Assembly (NCBI GenBank): GCA_025529335.1
Contig: JAMYHX010000147.1
Location: 21,061-85,060, forward strand
Length of the DNA: 64,000 nucleotides
Direction of reading: 5' to 3'
DNA from: Rhizopus sp. PT2906
Taxonomy: Eukaryota > Mucoromycota > Mucoromycetes > Mucorales > Rhizopodaceae
Below, piece by piece: positions 23,306 to 33,515 of the stretch (position 1 is the stretch's first letter; every line of letters begins with the position of its first letter). The notes below the pieces were generated by a model, which was not told the origin of the DNA, made no database searches, and saw nothing but the letters and a program-made list of their open reading frames with translations. Position numbers and translations under genes: made by a program.

Positions 23306-23660
23306 ATAAAAAGACATATACGCGCGTATATGCTCTTATTGCGTACAGTGAACCCTCTTCTTCAAGTTCACATTCCGCTGAAACAATGTTATTAGCGCGC
23401 ATTAACGAAAAGGACATCTTTATTGCATTTTTCAAGTTCCTAATCGCACGCATTAGGAAACACAATAAATCATAATATGATTGCCACTTCATTGTGCTTG
23501 GAAACCAAGCTTGTCAAAAGGAGAATTGGCGTCTTTTTGCGTAAATGGCTGTGATGGTATAAGCGCCATTGATTAGATCATATTGACATCATATGTCATT
23601 CTGCATAAATATAAAGTTTGTTTGATTTGCCCTTTCCTTTGTTCTTCATTAACAAAAAAA
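23306..23660. other. Intergenic between chitin synthase and small protein gene
   Basis: Contains the 3' region of the chitin synthase gene, including the 18-bp palindrome and two related GC-rich words (GCGCGCATTA, CGCACGCATTA), and the promoter of the small gene at 23661. No other gene seen. Confidence 0.5.
23315..23332. repeat. 18-bp perfect palindrome in chitin synthase 3' region
   Basis: CATATACGCGCGTATATG is a perfect palindrome starting 10 bp after the chitin synthase stop codon. Alternating purine-pyrimidine composition could favour Z-DNA or a cruciform. Its function is unknown. Confidence 0.7.
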
Positions 23661-23903
23661 ATGTCTGACAAGAAACAAGATATTGACACCTTGACACATC
23701 CTTCCTTATATCGTGAATCAGTCAATGGGTCATCAAGCACATCAAATTCACATGACAACAATACTTTTCCAATACAAGCCAAGAAAGAACGAGAAGAAGA
23801 CAACTGGGATCTATACCCTCAACTAGTACGAAAGATAGAAAATGAAGGATCCAAGGAACAAGTGAAGCATTTACACGATTTAGAAAAATCTCATTGTAAA
23901 TAA
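23661..23903 (+). CDS. Small charged protein, unknown
   Basis: An 80-residue protein starting ATGTCTGAC after an A-rich leader, a good Kozak-like context for fungi. The N-terminal half is polar and Ser/Asn-rich. The C-terminal half (KEREEDNWDLYPQLVRKIEN onward) is charged, probably helical, and contains a DNWDLYPQLV segment that looks like a short conserved motif. I do not recognise the family. The stop codon (23901-23903) lies only 5 bp from the end of the convergent phospholipase gene, so the 3' UTRs must overlap. Confidence 0.6.
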   Translation: MSDKKQDIDTLTHPSLYRESVNGSSSTSNSHDNNTFPIQAKKEREEDNWDLYPQLVRKIENEGSKEQVKHLHDLEKSHCK

Positions 23904-23908
23904 TAAAT

Positions 23909-26521
23909 CTATACTTTATTTAATCTCTCCTCTCTCTTTCTCTTCCATACGTCTTTTACCACCTTTCGAACCTTTTCGATATTGTCCTTAACATTAGCAA
24001 CGGCAAGACCATGAAGCTTATTGACTTGCTCGGTTGTATATACAAAATTCCATGTGCTACAGAACTCTGCAGTCTGAGGATCGAAATCTGGATCATAATT
24101 TCCATTGACAATAAGCGGGAAATAAACGAGCGTGATTGGGTTTGTGTTTTCAGGATATGTTGTCTTATTGTTATCTTTATCTTCAGGCGTAGTCTCTGTA
24201 GAGCTGGAAGCAAAAACAGTGCAGGTATCTAAAGGATATTCGGAGGATGTCTCGACTAGTGTTCTATTGTTTCCCTTTCCTTTCTTTTTTATCTCCACAG
24301 GATCATGTTGATTATCCTTATCCTTTTCCTTTTCCTTTGGCCAACCAGCACCTTGTGGCCACCCTTTAATTCCACGACGCTTGACATATCCTTCTGCTCG
24401 ATCAAAATGAGGCGCATCTTGGATGTCGGCACTTAGGTCAACAGCTATAATGATATCAACGTCTCTGCCTTTTCTGAGTAAAGGATAAAATGGAATGTTA
24501 TTATCCATGCCGGCATCCATAAGTTCGATTTGCTGGGATCCTACTAGATTCTCTGAACGCAACACTTCCTCTTTGTTTTCATTTTTGTCCTTTGTTTGCA
24601 CCGTTGTAGCCATTTTATAAAATGGGTTGGGAAAGGAAGCAGGCGAGATCGGATGAATGGTGCACGCGGAGCTTTCATAATTCCTGATTATCTCATCCGC
24701 TTTTTCAACAGCTGCTGCAGGAAGCAACATGCGAATCTCTTGATAAAAGTGAGCCAGACTTGCTACAAATGCAGAACCAAACATGCCCATAAGAACACCA
24801 ATACTTTGTTCTGGTAACCTTTCGATATTCATTCCATTTTCAAACTTTCTCCCGAATGCCCAAACAGGAATCCAGGCTAATATAATGAAATAAGTTAGTA
24901 CCTTATTTCCTGTCAAAATTTGTTGTTTTCTTACCATTAATTTCTTCACTTCCCATCTCAAAAGGAGTAAATTCATACCACTGATAAAGATCCTGAGAGC
25001 TTTCATTGCTGCTGACCTTGTTATTCCCATCATTCTTGCCACCCTTGTCATGTTTGGCTTCGTTGTATTCATTGACTTTATTGTCATCTTTGTCGCGTTC
25101 GTTGTCCTTGTCATCCTTGTCTTTACTGTATTCATCGACCTCATCGTCATCCTTGTCATTCTTGTCGTTATTACCACTCTTGACTTCATTGTCTTCATCT
25201 TGAGAGGACAGAGTAGCCTGCTTTGTAATTCCTGGACGCTGTATCTCATGTCTGACAGCACAGTAAATTGGCATTGGCAATGACCCATCGTCAAAGTAAG
25301 TTCTTTGCCTAGATAGTTTGATTTCGTTCTTTTGAAGTAGTCTTGGCTCAACCTTGGTTCCATCATTTTCTTGAATTGTTTCTGTTTCAACCTTCCTTGT
25401 GCTCTCCTTGATACTGATTGATTCACTATACTCCTCCTCTTCGTCTTCATCTTTTTCTTCATCCGTATCCACAACAACCTTTCTAGCTAATAACGTACCA
25501 CCGAGCAACATACCGAAAATATCTACTAAACTGATGGAATGGTTTTGCTGATAATAGCGTTGAATAACTCCGTGTAAAAGAATTTTTGCATTATGGCGAG
25601 AAGCGTTGAGAACAGTCAAAAAGTTGGACAGATTTGCTATATGCGTATGAATTCTACTCGATAAGTGATGCTTGAGAGTATTTACGGATGCATCAGTCAA
25701 AGGACTGTAAAATTGCGACATGGCCCAGGTAGATCCAGAGACACCTTGAGAAAGCAATTAGCTCTTCAGTTTATAAAACACACATCTAACAAACTTACCC
25801 GCCATATAAAGTACGCAATCAAGAATACCTGTATCACAAAATCCATGTAAATATCCGGAACATGCTACCATGGCACGATATCCACCACCACTAAAAAAGT
25901 TAGACATTCCATACCTTGATCGGAAAATTAATGTATATACCTAGAAGCGATACCAATATTCGGTATATCTTCAATCTCTACTTCACTTTCTTCAACACCA
26001 ATAAAGAACGCGAATGCTGCCTTCATACGCTCTTTTCTTTTCTTTACATATTCTATCTCGTCTTTTGATAAGTCCTGTCCTTCTCGTACTTTAGCGTCCT
26101 GCTCAATTTCAGGATGTAAGCCTGTATCAGTATCTTCTTTCATTGACTCCTTCACAATCTTGCGAAAATCCTCTAAGAATAAGTAATCCCAGAAACTAGA
26201 GTACATATTTCGGATATTTTCTAATTGACGTTCAAAAGCGGGATAAAGGGACGACATCTTTGATTTGAATTCTTCCAGGGAAGCAGGTACAATATCAGAG
26301 GTGCTCTTGAACAGATTTCCAAGGAAATTATTCGTTTCATCCTCTTGTTGTTTGATTGGGTCTGTATCTGGTAAGGAGTCAATGATTTCTCGATATATAT
26401 CTGGTTCTTTGGTCTTCTTTTTAAGCTTTGAGCGGTAGTAAAATGTTCCTAGAACAGAGGCGGTGATGATTGTTGCAATCGCTACTTTTGATCTTGAAAT
26501 AATGGTGCTATCGTTTGCCAT
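23909..26521 (-). CDS. Cytosolic-type phospholipase A2 with N-terminal membrane anchor
   Basis: Predicted phospholipase A2/lysophospholipase of the group IV (PLA2_B) fold. Exons 26521-25941, 25890-25799, 25744-24935 and 24876-23909 all join in frame. A hydrophobic segment at about residues 13-27 (VAIATIITASVLGTFYY) suggests a membrane anchor. Exons 1 and 2 join to form the oxyanion motif SSGGGYRAM; exons 2 and 3 join to form GVSGSTW, the nucleophile Ser in GxSGS; exon 4 has DAGMDNNIPFYPLLR with the catalytic Asp. A highly charged Lys/Asp/Glu/Asn insertion of roughly 80 residues (about 25020-25200) interrupts the catalytic domain, and a second acidic stretch lies near 25420-25470. There is no C2 domain. 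The catalytic residues look intact. Confidence 0.88.
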
Positions 26522-28093
26522 TTTAAAAAAGATAAAAGGAAAAATAAAAACGAGGACTATCTCAATGATCCGAAATATTTAGAGAGAAAAAAAAAAAAGT
26601 TAATGCAAAAATGGACAATGACATAATGTGTAACAATGTTATTTTTATAGACAGGATTGAAAACATTATAAATGAGCAACAATGTTAGTTTTCATACATA
26701 TCGTATTAGTGAGATATTATGTTGACAACACATGAAAGTTTGTTGAAGGTATCGGTGTTGAATTGACTTGTTTGAGATTGGAAGAGGAGAGCCTATCAAA
26801 TATTGAGACAAGTCAGACTAGCCGATTGCCAGCGAAGATAGTGCATCTCGAGACTTGGTTGATTCTCTGGGCTTCACAACCACACATTTTGGATTCCCGC
26901 ACAGTAAGGCGCTCCTGTTTTCTTGTAACACTTGTTTATTCCTCTTTATCAATATAATTTTTGGATGACAAAGCTCCTGGTAGCAATATATACATGTTTG
27001 CAATGTCATATGTTCATTCGTGATGCACACATTGACATGCTTACCATGCAGCTGCTCCTTCCACCTACCTCCGTATCTGCGAAACCCTCAGTCGCGCTTT
27101 TACTCTCGGTAATATAATGAAAATGTTCTTATTATGTAACCTATAATTTCCCCTTTAGGAAAAACAACCGGTAAACTTTGGGATTGCTCTGTAGAATCCA
27201 ATCAATATGAGTAATTAACAGCAGAATAAATTCTTCGGAAGATTTTTACGTTTTGATATTTGCACAACACATCTGCACAGCATTTTCACAGTGACATAAG
27301 TAATTCAACTTGCACAGCAAACAGCACTAGACAAACTACACCCACATAACACTATGTACAAAACTGAAGTATAAGAGAAGCATATGTCGATGAGTCTGTG
27401 ATAATCTCTTTACTATGCTGAGAACTCATCATTAAAAATAAGTTTATTGCATGAATTTACCATGAGCCAATAAGAATTGAGCGTGACGCGTCTAGAAGAA
27501 TAACGCATTCTGTGGTCAGTTTTCTTTGTTCAAAATCAGATCAAACAACTAATGATATGTATTAATTTTTTTTTATGAGTGAGTGGTTTTAATGATAAAG
27601 ATGTTGTATTTGTTTTAAATAGCGGAGTATGTCAGACGTCATATTGAGCGACATAAAAAAAACCCCACCTGGACGAGATTAGAAAGTAAACAGTTCCTCT
27701 GGGCCTGACTCGAAATATTGTGCTGGAGGGTATAATCTTTGACAGAGACAAAGAGTACCGTGAACAGAGTAATTCGCTGCCATGTTCATAGGGTAACCAA
27801 AGAATAAAGCTAGTCAGCTCGAGGGACAAAACAAAGCCAAAGAAAGGGTGACACAAAGTCTTGTATACTTTGGTCAAGTACTGCTCTATGTAATCTCTTT
27901 CACTAGGAGAAAAAAAAATGCAAAGAACATTCGTTTTTAGATGACGCTGTAGATCAATGACATCTGCTCTGCAATTAATTTACATTTTAGTTACATTGTG
28001 AAACCATGTTGTTTTTGTTATTAACTCCTTTTCAAAGACTTGCATGACGCAAAGGAAAAATTCCTCCTTTTTTTTTTTTCGTACTTCTTTCAT
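26522..28093. other. Intergenic; contains a Fanzor fragment, otherwise no gene seen
   Basis: Divergent promoter region between the phospholipase and WC-2 genes. It contains the Fanzor C-terminal fragment at 26742-27090. The rest is AT-rich with T/A runs, and I see no other coding sequence I can support. Confidence 0.5.
26742..27090 (-). pseudogene. Fanzor C-terminal fragment (second copy)
   Basis: This stretch, read on the minus strand, aligns closely with 8318-8685 of the larger Fanzor remnant, from AGGGTTTCGCA through the zinc-ribbon region to CAACAAACTTTCATG. It keeps TCIYCYQELCHP, LLCGNPKCVVV and STKSRDALSSLAIG, followed at once by a stop. Compared with the first copy it has an 11-bp deletion (an ACCATTTGCCC-like stretch) near the 3' end, and TSQTC has become TLQTC. 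Homology stops sharply at both ends inside the element, so this is an internal fragment, not a full insertion. It shows that the family is repeated in this genome. Confidence 0.85.
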
Positions 28094-29263
28094 ATGCAGC
28101 AATCTAGATACAATTACCCCAGTGGTAGTTCTATACAACAGCCACAACAACAACATGTTCAATCGACCATCCCATTTTATGCTTCCTCATCAATGTCATC
28201 ACTTATTGATGAGGAAGACAGAGGAGAATTAAATAATGTAACCATGCAAAAGGGGAGTGTAGATTTTAGAAGAAGGAAGAATTGGTCAGAACGGATTCTT
28301 GTAGAATTGACCGGTCTACTTCATGTCCTCTCTCCAACTGGCAAAATATTGTACTGCTCAGAATCGATACTGGAATTAACAGGCTATAGACCTCATGAGT
28401 TGGTAGGTCAAGCGCTTATGGACTTTTTGCACGTTGACGACATGGATGTGTTTATAAGAGATTTCCAAATGTCCTTTCATACACGCTCACAGATCAAAAC
28501 CTACTACCGATTTAGGAAGAAGGATGATACATTCATTATGTTTGAAGTCGTTGGTCAGCCCAAGACTGAAATGCCTGGGCAGACATCACAGGCATTTTTT
28601 GGTATAGCGCAGCCAGTGCCAACCAAAGGTGGTGCACTAATTGATTCATTTCTGGAACTGAAGTCAGATAACAATTGGTTGAGACAGAGAATTGACGAAT
28701 TATCGACAAAGCATGGAAAAGTATCCATTCCTGGTGACGAAAAACAGAGCCAGCAGATAGAGTCCAAGGAGACTAATACTACTTATATGGCCACAACAAT
28801 GAAAGATCCATTTATTCATAGCAGTCATCACAAGAGTGCCACGGATCATGACTCAAATGACCCGAGAAAAAACGTGAGGAATAGAACAGAGTGGTTGGAT
28901 GCAACTGAAATGAAAGGCGTAATGTATAGTGCAAGGGATACCTTATCATCTGAAGAGACAGCTGAGAGGAAGGATAAATGGAAGCGTCGAGTAAGTGGTG
29001 TTGGGCTGATGAATACTATATATTCTAACACCGTTTTCTATTACAGAAAAGGAGCAGAGGCTCTGATGAATACGTTTGTAAGGATTGTGGTACGACATCA
29101 TCACCAGAGTGGAGAAAGGGCCCTCAGGGACCAAAAACGTAAGATACTTGAATCAAATTGCTTTTTACAGGTGTACTAACTATCATCATATAGTCTCTGT
29201 AATGCCTGTGGACTTCGGTGGTCCAAGAAAAATAAGAAAAGGGATTTAAATGGAGACTGGTAG
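28094..29263 (+). CDS. wc-2: WC-2-like PAS and GATA zinc-finger regulator
   Basis: Homologue of White Collar-2, the partner of the blue-light receptor WC-1. Exons 28094-28990, 29047-29138 and 29194-29263 give 352 residues. A PAS domain spans about residues 70-175 (LTGLLHVLSPTGKILYCSES, ELTGYRPHELVGQALMDFLH, TYYRFRKKDDTFIMFEVVGQ). The GATA finger is CKDC-X18-CNACGLRW, assembled across the last intron, with a short basic tail. No LOV-type GRNCRFLQ cysteine motif is present, as expected for WC-2, which does not bind flavin. Mucorales carry several WC-1 and WC-2 copies; which paralogue this is cannot be told here. The start ATG follows a pyrimidine-rich leader. Confidence 0.88.
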
Positions 29264-29589
29264 GCACTCTATGTACAGACTGTTGTGTGCCTTATGTGCG
29301 AAAGTCATATAGATATGATATGTATATAGTACTTGTATATAATAATCTTATAGAACGATGTGCATTATAAATGCAACATCTACATTATAATGCACTCATC
29401 ATTTTTATTGTACCTACACGTTAATTATATTTAGCAAATAACAGATCGTCGATGATCTCTCCGAGGCTCGTTTGAAGGAAATTAAACTGTCTGTCATATT
29501 TTGCTACTAGTCTTTTTCCTTATTATAATTATTATTCCTATACTTCTTTTCTTTTCTATTCTCTCCTTTCCTTTTGAATCCATTAAATC
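29264..29589. other. Intergenic, WC-2 3' region and cyclin promoter
   Basis: AT-rich with repeated ATATGTATATAGTACTTGTATATAATA in the 3' flank of WC-2 and a strong pyrimidine tract (about 29510-29580) before the cyclin ATG. No gene seen. Confidence 0.5.
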
Positions 29590-30664
29590 ATGGAAAGCGT
29601 ATTACCCACTCTTTCTCAAAATGTTCACGACTTTATCAATTCAGCTCCATCAAATCACTTTTTACAATACATGTTTGAACAGTTTCTGATCTTTATTCCA
29701 TATACTAGCCAAGCAATTCATTCATCCAAGGTCTTGCCTCCTCTACCAACTTTTATTACATTGGTCGCACAACGATCAAGATCAAAGGCCGGTACACTTT
29801 TGGCAGCCGTTGTGCTTTTGCAAAGATTAAAGAAAAAAATAGACCAAAACAGTAATTTGTATTCACAAGACCTCATACTTCATGAGGTCGTTTTGGGTAT
29901 TGTCATCCTTACTACAAAGTGGTTGCACGACGCATCTCCTAAAAACTCCCGGTGGGCAAAATATGTTGGTTATTATAGTACAGAAGAGATTAATGCCATA
30001 GAAAGGAAATTACTTGGTGCTATGGTAATTGTGATGTTATGTGACAGTATCTTTCTTAACGATATGGGAACTTTTTGATTTTGAATAGGATTATCAACCC
30101 AAGATCCCAAAAGAAGATTTTGCCTCTGTCTTTGAAAATTACCGTCGTTCTGTATCGGTACATTCATCTTTGCTCTCGCCTGATACCATTGATCAACAAC
30201 AACATTTACCTCGATCTGCTTCTTCAAGTAGTCTTCCACGTTCATCCAGCAACAAGTCATCTTCACTTTATTCCCTTGTACAGCATCTCAAGTGGAGTAT
30301 CGCTGATTTCAAAAAATCTCCTAACAGTGGAAAGACAAAAGCAACAAGTAGTGACAGGTTGAAATTACCTTCAAAAGTGGCTCATAGTAGCCCAATGGCG
30401 CGTATTAATCATGGATCGTCCGGAGTAGATATGCCCCTTGGATACGAAAACATACCGTCTGGAAGTAGCAGTAGTAGCAGTAATGCGTCCTCAGTAGATC
30501 TAATTCAAGCAACCAGTGATATATTCCTAAACTTATCACAGCACATATCCTTATCCTCATTGGATTCTGATTCGACTATTGACATCGATTCTATCACCAC
30601 ACCTTTAGCTTATCCCGACAGTAATGATAGTATGGCAATTCGATTATCCAATAAAAAAATCTAA
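29590..30664 (+). CDS. PCL/PHO80-type cyclin
   Basis: Cyclin of the PCL1/2-like group, which in yeast partners the Pho85 kinase. Exons 29590-30024 and 30089-30664 (64-bp intron, phase 0) give 336 residues. The cyclin box covers about residues 20-155: LPTFITLVAQRSRSKAGTLL, AAVVLLQRLKKK, VVLGIVILTTKWLHDASPKN, RWAKYVGYYSTEEINAIERK, and LLGAM joined to DYQPKIPKEDF across the intron. RSRSKAGTLL and the KNSRWAKY region are the strongest markers. The C-terminal half is Ser-rich and probably disordered, with many possible phosphorylation sites. Confidence 0.85.
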
Positions 30665-30772
30665 AGCATATTAATTTCCATAACAACGCTTTATAAAACA
30701 TAACACGTTCCATTCTTTTCTTTGCGTGGCTTTTTCTTTTGATGGCGTTTATTATACACGTATTTTTCACAG

Positions 30773-31021
30773 TTACCAGCCAGATGTAGTGCTATCTGTG
30801 CTTTGATTAGGTAAACCCCAACCTGCATCTTGTGCTTCTGATGCATCTCCCCAGCCCGCATCTCCTTCATCAACTAGATTGAATCTTTCAAACTGTTCTT
30901 TCAAGGTCTCTTGTTTACTCTTTACTACTCGTATATTCTTTGGTGGCTTTGGCTTTTTCCACTCTGCAAATGTTTCCCAAATGGGGTTGCCAGGATGTTC
31001 TGGTGAGGCAGTTGTGTTCAT
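30773..31021 (-). CDS. Small protein with Trp-Gly motifs, unknown
   Basis: An 82-residue protein starting MNTTASPEHPGNPIW. It has a lysine/proline stretch (EWKKPKPPKNIRVVK), a charged helix (KEQFERFNLVDEGD) and a C-terminal tail with three Trp-containing units (AGWGDAS, AGWGLPN, TSGW). I do not recognise the family. Upstream extension of the frame is encoded by T-rich leader sequence and is probably not translated. It converges with the cyclin gene (stop at 30664) and diverges from the USP gene at 31328. Confidence 0.5.
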   Translation of the reverse strand: MNTTASPEHPGNPIWETFAEWKKPKPPKNIRVVKSKQETLKEQFERFNLVDEGDAGWGDASEAQDAGWGLPNQSTDSTTSGW

Positions 31022-31327
31022 AAATAACGCCAGAAAAGGGAAAAAAAAAAAAAAAGGAAAAAGAAACATTTGCTCCCAAAAAAAAAAAGGAAACTTCATT
31101 GACTGCATCAAAGCCCACCGTTTCAACTTGAAAAGTTGCAAGCATCATATTATGATGGATATAAGCTCGACTCGATGTGATGCTTGTAACTCATTCTACA
31201 GTTTACCTACAATAGACACCTGTATAGGATTCAGTTTTATTGGATAAGAATTAAAACCCAGGATAGTCAAATTTCTCTTTTTTTTTTTTTATCTCTTTCT
31301 GTCTATTTCTCTCTTTTTGGATCTGAC
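31022..31327. other. Divergent promoter region
   Basis: About 300 bp between the small Trp-Gly protein gene (minus) and the USP-like gene (plus). Contains A- and T-rich tracts (31039-31055, 31078-31089, 31278-31290). No gene seen. Confidence 0.5.
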
Positions 31328-33391
31328 ATGACAAGCAATGATAATCAAGCTACAAAAATTGTAAAAGGAATCAAAAACAGCAATCCGATCCAAAGAAATA
31401 GCATAGAAAGTTTATTAAATCGTAGCATCAAATTTAGAAAATCTCGTCATGTTGATCAAAAACTAGAATTATTCAAGCAAAAATTTGTGCCTGTCAATGA
31501 AACAACAGGTGTGGTGTTTACTTCTACAGGATCTTCATATAATACAACAGAGGAAGATAGCATATCCAGTAAAGTAGACGAACATGGCTTTGAAAGCCCC
31601 TCCAAACTGCTTTATCCTCCAGACAAGCTTAACTTTAGTTGGTTAAGTATTCTTCCTATTGGTCCTGGACTGAAAGATCTTGGACAGCTATCTTCACTTA
31701 ATGCAGTATTGCAAGTAATAACATACACACCTGTGCTAGCAAATTATTTTCTTCAAAGGAGACACAGCCCAAACTGTAAGGCTTCACTAATGTTATGTTT
31801 TAAGACTAACTCTTTATTTAGGTATTATGCAGGAATATTGTTTTACTTGTGCAGTAGAGGAGCATGTAAGAACAGCCTTGAATGGGACAACCTATGCACT
31901 TCAGCCTCGTGTGTTTGTAGGCAAATTGAAACGTAAGATTCACATCCAAGGTGAATACATTTGTATACCAACGGATTTATATTAGAGATAAAGGATGGTT
32001 CAACAAAGGATGCCTATGATGTCTGGAAATACTTTATGAATCAAATTCAATCATCACTTTTGGCAGAAAAAGGGTAAATAACATGGCAACTAAAAGGAAA
32101 TCATAATATATGTTGACATACAAAATAGATCCAAAGATGAGCTTATACAGCAAACAACCGCTCTATGTCAAACATTTGGTGGATACATACAGAATGCCTT
32201 TGAATGTCCATCATGCAACAAAATGGAAAACAAGTATGATTTCTTTATGGATCTAAGCCTAGATCTTTTACAATGTAGTTCTCTGGAGCGATGCATGACA
32301 AAATACTTTAAAGAACAAGCTATAGCCACTATAGAATGCCCAAGGTAAAGTTACGCGACACTCAAATATGGATATAAGAAATCACAGTATTCACTTTTTG
32401 TATTCATAGTTGCCAAAAGGAAGCTGAATTAAAAGGAAAAAAGAGTGTTTATAGACCTCCAAGAACATTAGTCATTCAACTCAGACGATTCAACACAAAT
32501 AATGGTGTAAAGATCAACAAGGACATCAAGTTTGAATCATCGTTGGACTTGAGTCATGTTATTACTGATTCAGAAAAGGGTCATATAAAGTCAAAATATG
32601 ACTTGTATGCTGTCATCGCACACACTGGCGAAAGTTTATTCAATGGACATTATGTAGCCTATGTTAAAGGTCCCAACGGCATTTGGTATTGTATGAATAA
32701 TGAAGCTGTTCAACAAGTAAGCGTTAATAGACTGCTATCGGAAAAGGCATATATGCTCTTTTATACCATACCACCTGAGCCTGTAAAGCGAGAAAAACGA
32801 CTTCCAGTGATAAATACAACTAAGGATATACCTGTTGAGGGTTTGAAGGAAGAAGAACCAAAGGAGTCCACTGTACAAGAAGAAGAAGAAGAAGAAAAAG
32901 AAGAAGAAGTGATGACATTCAAAGAAGAGGATAATGAAGATGAAGAAAAGCAGGTAGAATATGAAAGGTTGAAAACAGCTCTTGAAGAAGCATCAAAGAA
33001 AGAAAAGGTTGAGAATCAATCAGCGATTGTTGTTAGTCATAACGAACGTATGAAATCAAAGAGAGAAAAACTTGAGGCATTGATCGAGAAGGAAAGTGTG
33101 GTGAGTAAAAGCTTGGAAGTCAAGAGTGTGTTGTTATCCAAGCATACAGACAGCCAATTTCAAGATGATGTCAATACTTGGGATGAGGATATTGGAACAT
33201 CGGTAGAAGATCAAAGGAAGTCAGTTTTAAAGCAGATCAAATCTAAAAGGAAAAAGGTTGATACTTATGATCTTGAATATGATCGAGGTAAAGTGAAAAA
33301 GGTGAAAAAGAAGCAAGATGACAAGTTTCATAAGCCAAACATGTTTCAAATTACTGCTGATAAAAAATTGAATAAAAAGAAAGGGAAATAG
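31328..33391 (+). CDS. USP36/Ubp10-like ubiquitin hydrolase homologue, catalytic Cys lost
   Basis: Relative of the nucleolar deubiquitinase USP36. Five exons: exon 1 is 31328-31775, exon 2 starts at 31822, and the last begins near 32410; all joins keep frame. The Cys box reads GLKDLGQLSSLNAVLQ where active enzymes have GLxNLGNTCFLNAxLQ, so the catalytic Cys is Ser122 (codon 31691-31693) and the oxyanion Asn is Gln. The other parts are kept: zinc-site cysteines (FECPSCNK and IECPS joined to CQK), RTLVIQLRRF, the His box NGHYVAYVKGPNGIWYCMNN and the end block KAYMLFYTI. The tail is long, Glu/Lys-rich and basic, with EYDRGKVKKVKKK resembling the USP36 C-terminus. It is most likely an inactive ubiquitin- or ribosome-linked scaffold. 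Confidence 0.85.
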
Positions 33392-33515
33392 CTCCGTTCT
33401 TGATGTCACATCACGCCTATGGAATCTTTAGGTTGAGTGTTAAAAGAATAGTAGTACAGAGAAAGAGAGAGAGAGAGAGAATCAGGTTGAGTTCCTTCAT
33501 TACCCTCGTTTCTAA

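Noticed and set aside
25006..25283. Plus-strand Ser/Leu- and Val/Ile-rich frames
   Set aside because: Antisense of the charged repeat in the phospholipase gene; composition follows from the repeat.
27632..27877. 81-residue minus-strand frame
   Set aside because: No recognisable motif or splice context; kept only as part of the intergenic region.
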